The notes beneath the pieces are model-generated. The model was not told the DNA's origin. It did no database searches and was given only the letters and a program-made list of their open reading frames with translations. Below, in pieces: positions 7,197 to 7,778 of a stretch of 7,778 nt of DNA. The DNA comes from Pseudomonadota bacterium (lineage in GTDB: Bacteria; Myxococcota; UBA9042; PHBI01): NCBI GenBank assembly GCA_005772945.1, contig SXIE01000151.1, forward strand, positions 1 to 7,778, written 5' to 3'. The translations under genes were made by a program, and so were the position numbers. Position 1 is the first letter of the stretch; each line of letters starts with the position of its first letter.

Positions 7197-7778
7197 AGAT
7201 GGGGCCGCTTGCGCCGCGCGCACGTTCGGGCACGTACACGGTGCGCGTGGCGCGTGCCGCAGGCTTGGCCTGCGTCGTGCGGTCGCGCATTCCGGGATCA
7301 TGCGGGGTGTCGCGACGCGCCGGCTTGGGCGCGGGCTTGTGGGTCGGCGCCTTGCGCGCGCCGCTCACGGGCGTCGCCAGCGGGGCCGCATGCCGGGTCG
7401 CGGGCTGGGCGGCCGGCGTCGGCGCCTTCGGAGCCGGTGCATGCGCCTTGGGTGCCGGTGCATGCGCCTTGGGTGCCGGTGCATGCGCCTTCGGTGCCGG
7501 TGCGGGTGCCTTCGGTGCCGGTGCGGGTGCTTTGGCCGCCGGCAGGTGCTTCGCACGCTCCTTCGGAGGCTGCGCCTCCGACGCTGCGCTGTCGCTCCGC
7601 TCCCGCACGGGCACGACCTCCGCATGCGCGGGTGCTTCGTGCTTCCGCGCGCGCGGCGCAGGCGTCGCCGGTGTTGCCGCGACGGCCGCCAGCGGCGCGG
7701 GCGTGAGGCTCGGAGCCGCGACGCTCGGCGCGCCCGGCCCGCGGCCATCCAAGAGCACCTCGATACCGCGGATGGCGA
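7189..7778 (-). CDS. Pro/Ala/Lys-rich protein, C-terminal part (5' end outside window)
   Basis: The frame is open from the right edge to TGA at 7189-7191, giving about 196 residues of the C-terminus. A GTG at 7756-7758 could serve as a start, but the frame continues without a stop through the edge (reading AIRGIEVLLDG), so the gene most likely begins outside. The visible part is low-complexity and probably disordered: Ala/Pro-rich, then basic, with five to six heptad-length repeats of the type KAHAPAP/KAPAPAP. It ends in a basic Arg/Lys/Pro/Thr-rich tail finishing GPISK. No signal peptide, membrane segment, Cys or known catalytic motif is seen. Similar Pro/Lys/Ala tails occur as spacers in envelope proteins (TonB-like linkers) and as tails of large myxobacterial regulatory proteins; neither is supported specifically. 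The opposite strand is also open, but the repeat makes better sense as Pro-Ala-Lys, and the stop sits convergent to the M16 gene. Function unknown. Confidence 0.6.
   Translation of the reverse strand, partial: AIRGIEVLLDGRGPGAPSVAAPSLTPAPLAAVAATPATPAPRARKHEAPAHAEVVPVRERSDSAASEAQPPKERAKHLPAAKAPAPAPKAPAPAPKAHAPAPKAHAPAPKAHAPAPKAPTPAAQPATRHAAPLATPVSGARKAPTHKPAPKPARRDTPHDPGMRDRTTQAKPAARATRTVYVPERARGASGPISK
7424..7528 (-). repeat. 21-bp tandem repeat (five units plus a degenerate sixth)
   Basis: Five consecutive 21-bp units run from 7424 (7424-7444, 7445-7465, 7466-7486, 7487-7507, 7508-7528), with a degenerate sixth at 7529-7549. Units 2 and 3 are identical; units 4 and 5 are identical and differ from the former mainly where CATGC becomes CGGGT. 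On the - strand each unit encodes seven residues, KAHAPAP or KAPAPAP. The unit length keeps frame, so copy number can change without disrupting the protein. Confidence 0.9.

Noticed and set aside
4215..7301. 1028-residue open frame on the - strand opposite the M16 gene
   Set aside because: It is highly Arg/Leu/His-rich and patternless, while the + strand has a lipobox, zinc motif and full M16 architecture. It is a GC-driven shadow.
7424..7549. CRISPR-like array
   Set aside because: The units are contiguous 21-bp coding repeats without unique spacers.
7209..7706. + strand open frame with Val-His-Ala-Pro repeats opposite the Pro/Ala/Lys-rich tail
   Set aside because: It is the mirror of the 21-bp repeat. 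Composition and the convergent stop favour the - strand reading.

Overview
The window is GC-rich (roughly two thirds or more G+C by eye) and densely coded, with strong G/C preference at third codon positions. Two secreted lipoproteins (one Cys-rich), a ferritin-like diiron protein, a large M16 lipoprotein peptidase and a Pro/Ala/Lys-rich tail protein in 7.8 kb fit a Myxococcota (Polyangia-like) chromosome. That assignment is inference; there is no rRNA or other taxonomic marker.

Layout, left to right. (1) Positions 1-477 are the 3' end of dnaK, closed by a strong intrinsic terminator at 516-542. (2) A promoter-like pair at 592-620 leads into a tight + strand cluster: an Mpo1-like/DUF962 membrane protein (643-1053) with a very recent in-frame 39-bp duplication; a Cys-rich lipoprotein (1050-1772) that overlaps it by ATGA and is split by one in-frame amber codon; and a ferritin-like diiron protein (1785-2594). 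(3) Convergent to that cluster, on the - strand, is hutH (2626-4137), a full-length histidine ammonia-lyase family enzyme whose MIO triad reads Ala-Cys-Gly instead of Ala-Ser-Gly. (4) A 131-bp divergent intergenic region (4138-4268) carries promoter-like pairs for both directions. (5) A 963-residue lipoprotein M16 zinc peptidase follows (4269-7160), with an active first half and a second half lacking zinc ligands. (6) Convergent to it, entering from the right edge, is the C-terminal part of an unrecognised Pro/Ala/Lys-rich protein (7189-7778) with a 21-bp tandem repeat.

Functionally these are mostly independent units: protein folding (DnaK), histidine catabolism (HutH, with no other hut gene in view) and envelope proteolysis (M16). 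The only multi-gene unit is the Mpo1-like / Cys-rich lipoprotein / diiron cluster, where two products are probably iron-dependent and two are membrane- or envelope-associated; a shared function is speculative. I see no CRISPR array, tRNA, rRNA, insertion sequence, phage or defence genes, and no gene-free stretch over 300 bases. The points most worth checking are the Ala-Cys-Gly MIO triad, the amber-split two-module Cys-rich lipoprotein and the fresh 39-bp duplication. I do not see convincing evidence of a wholly new system.
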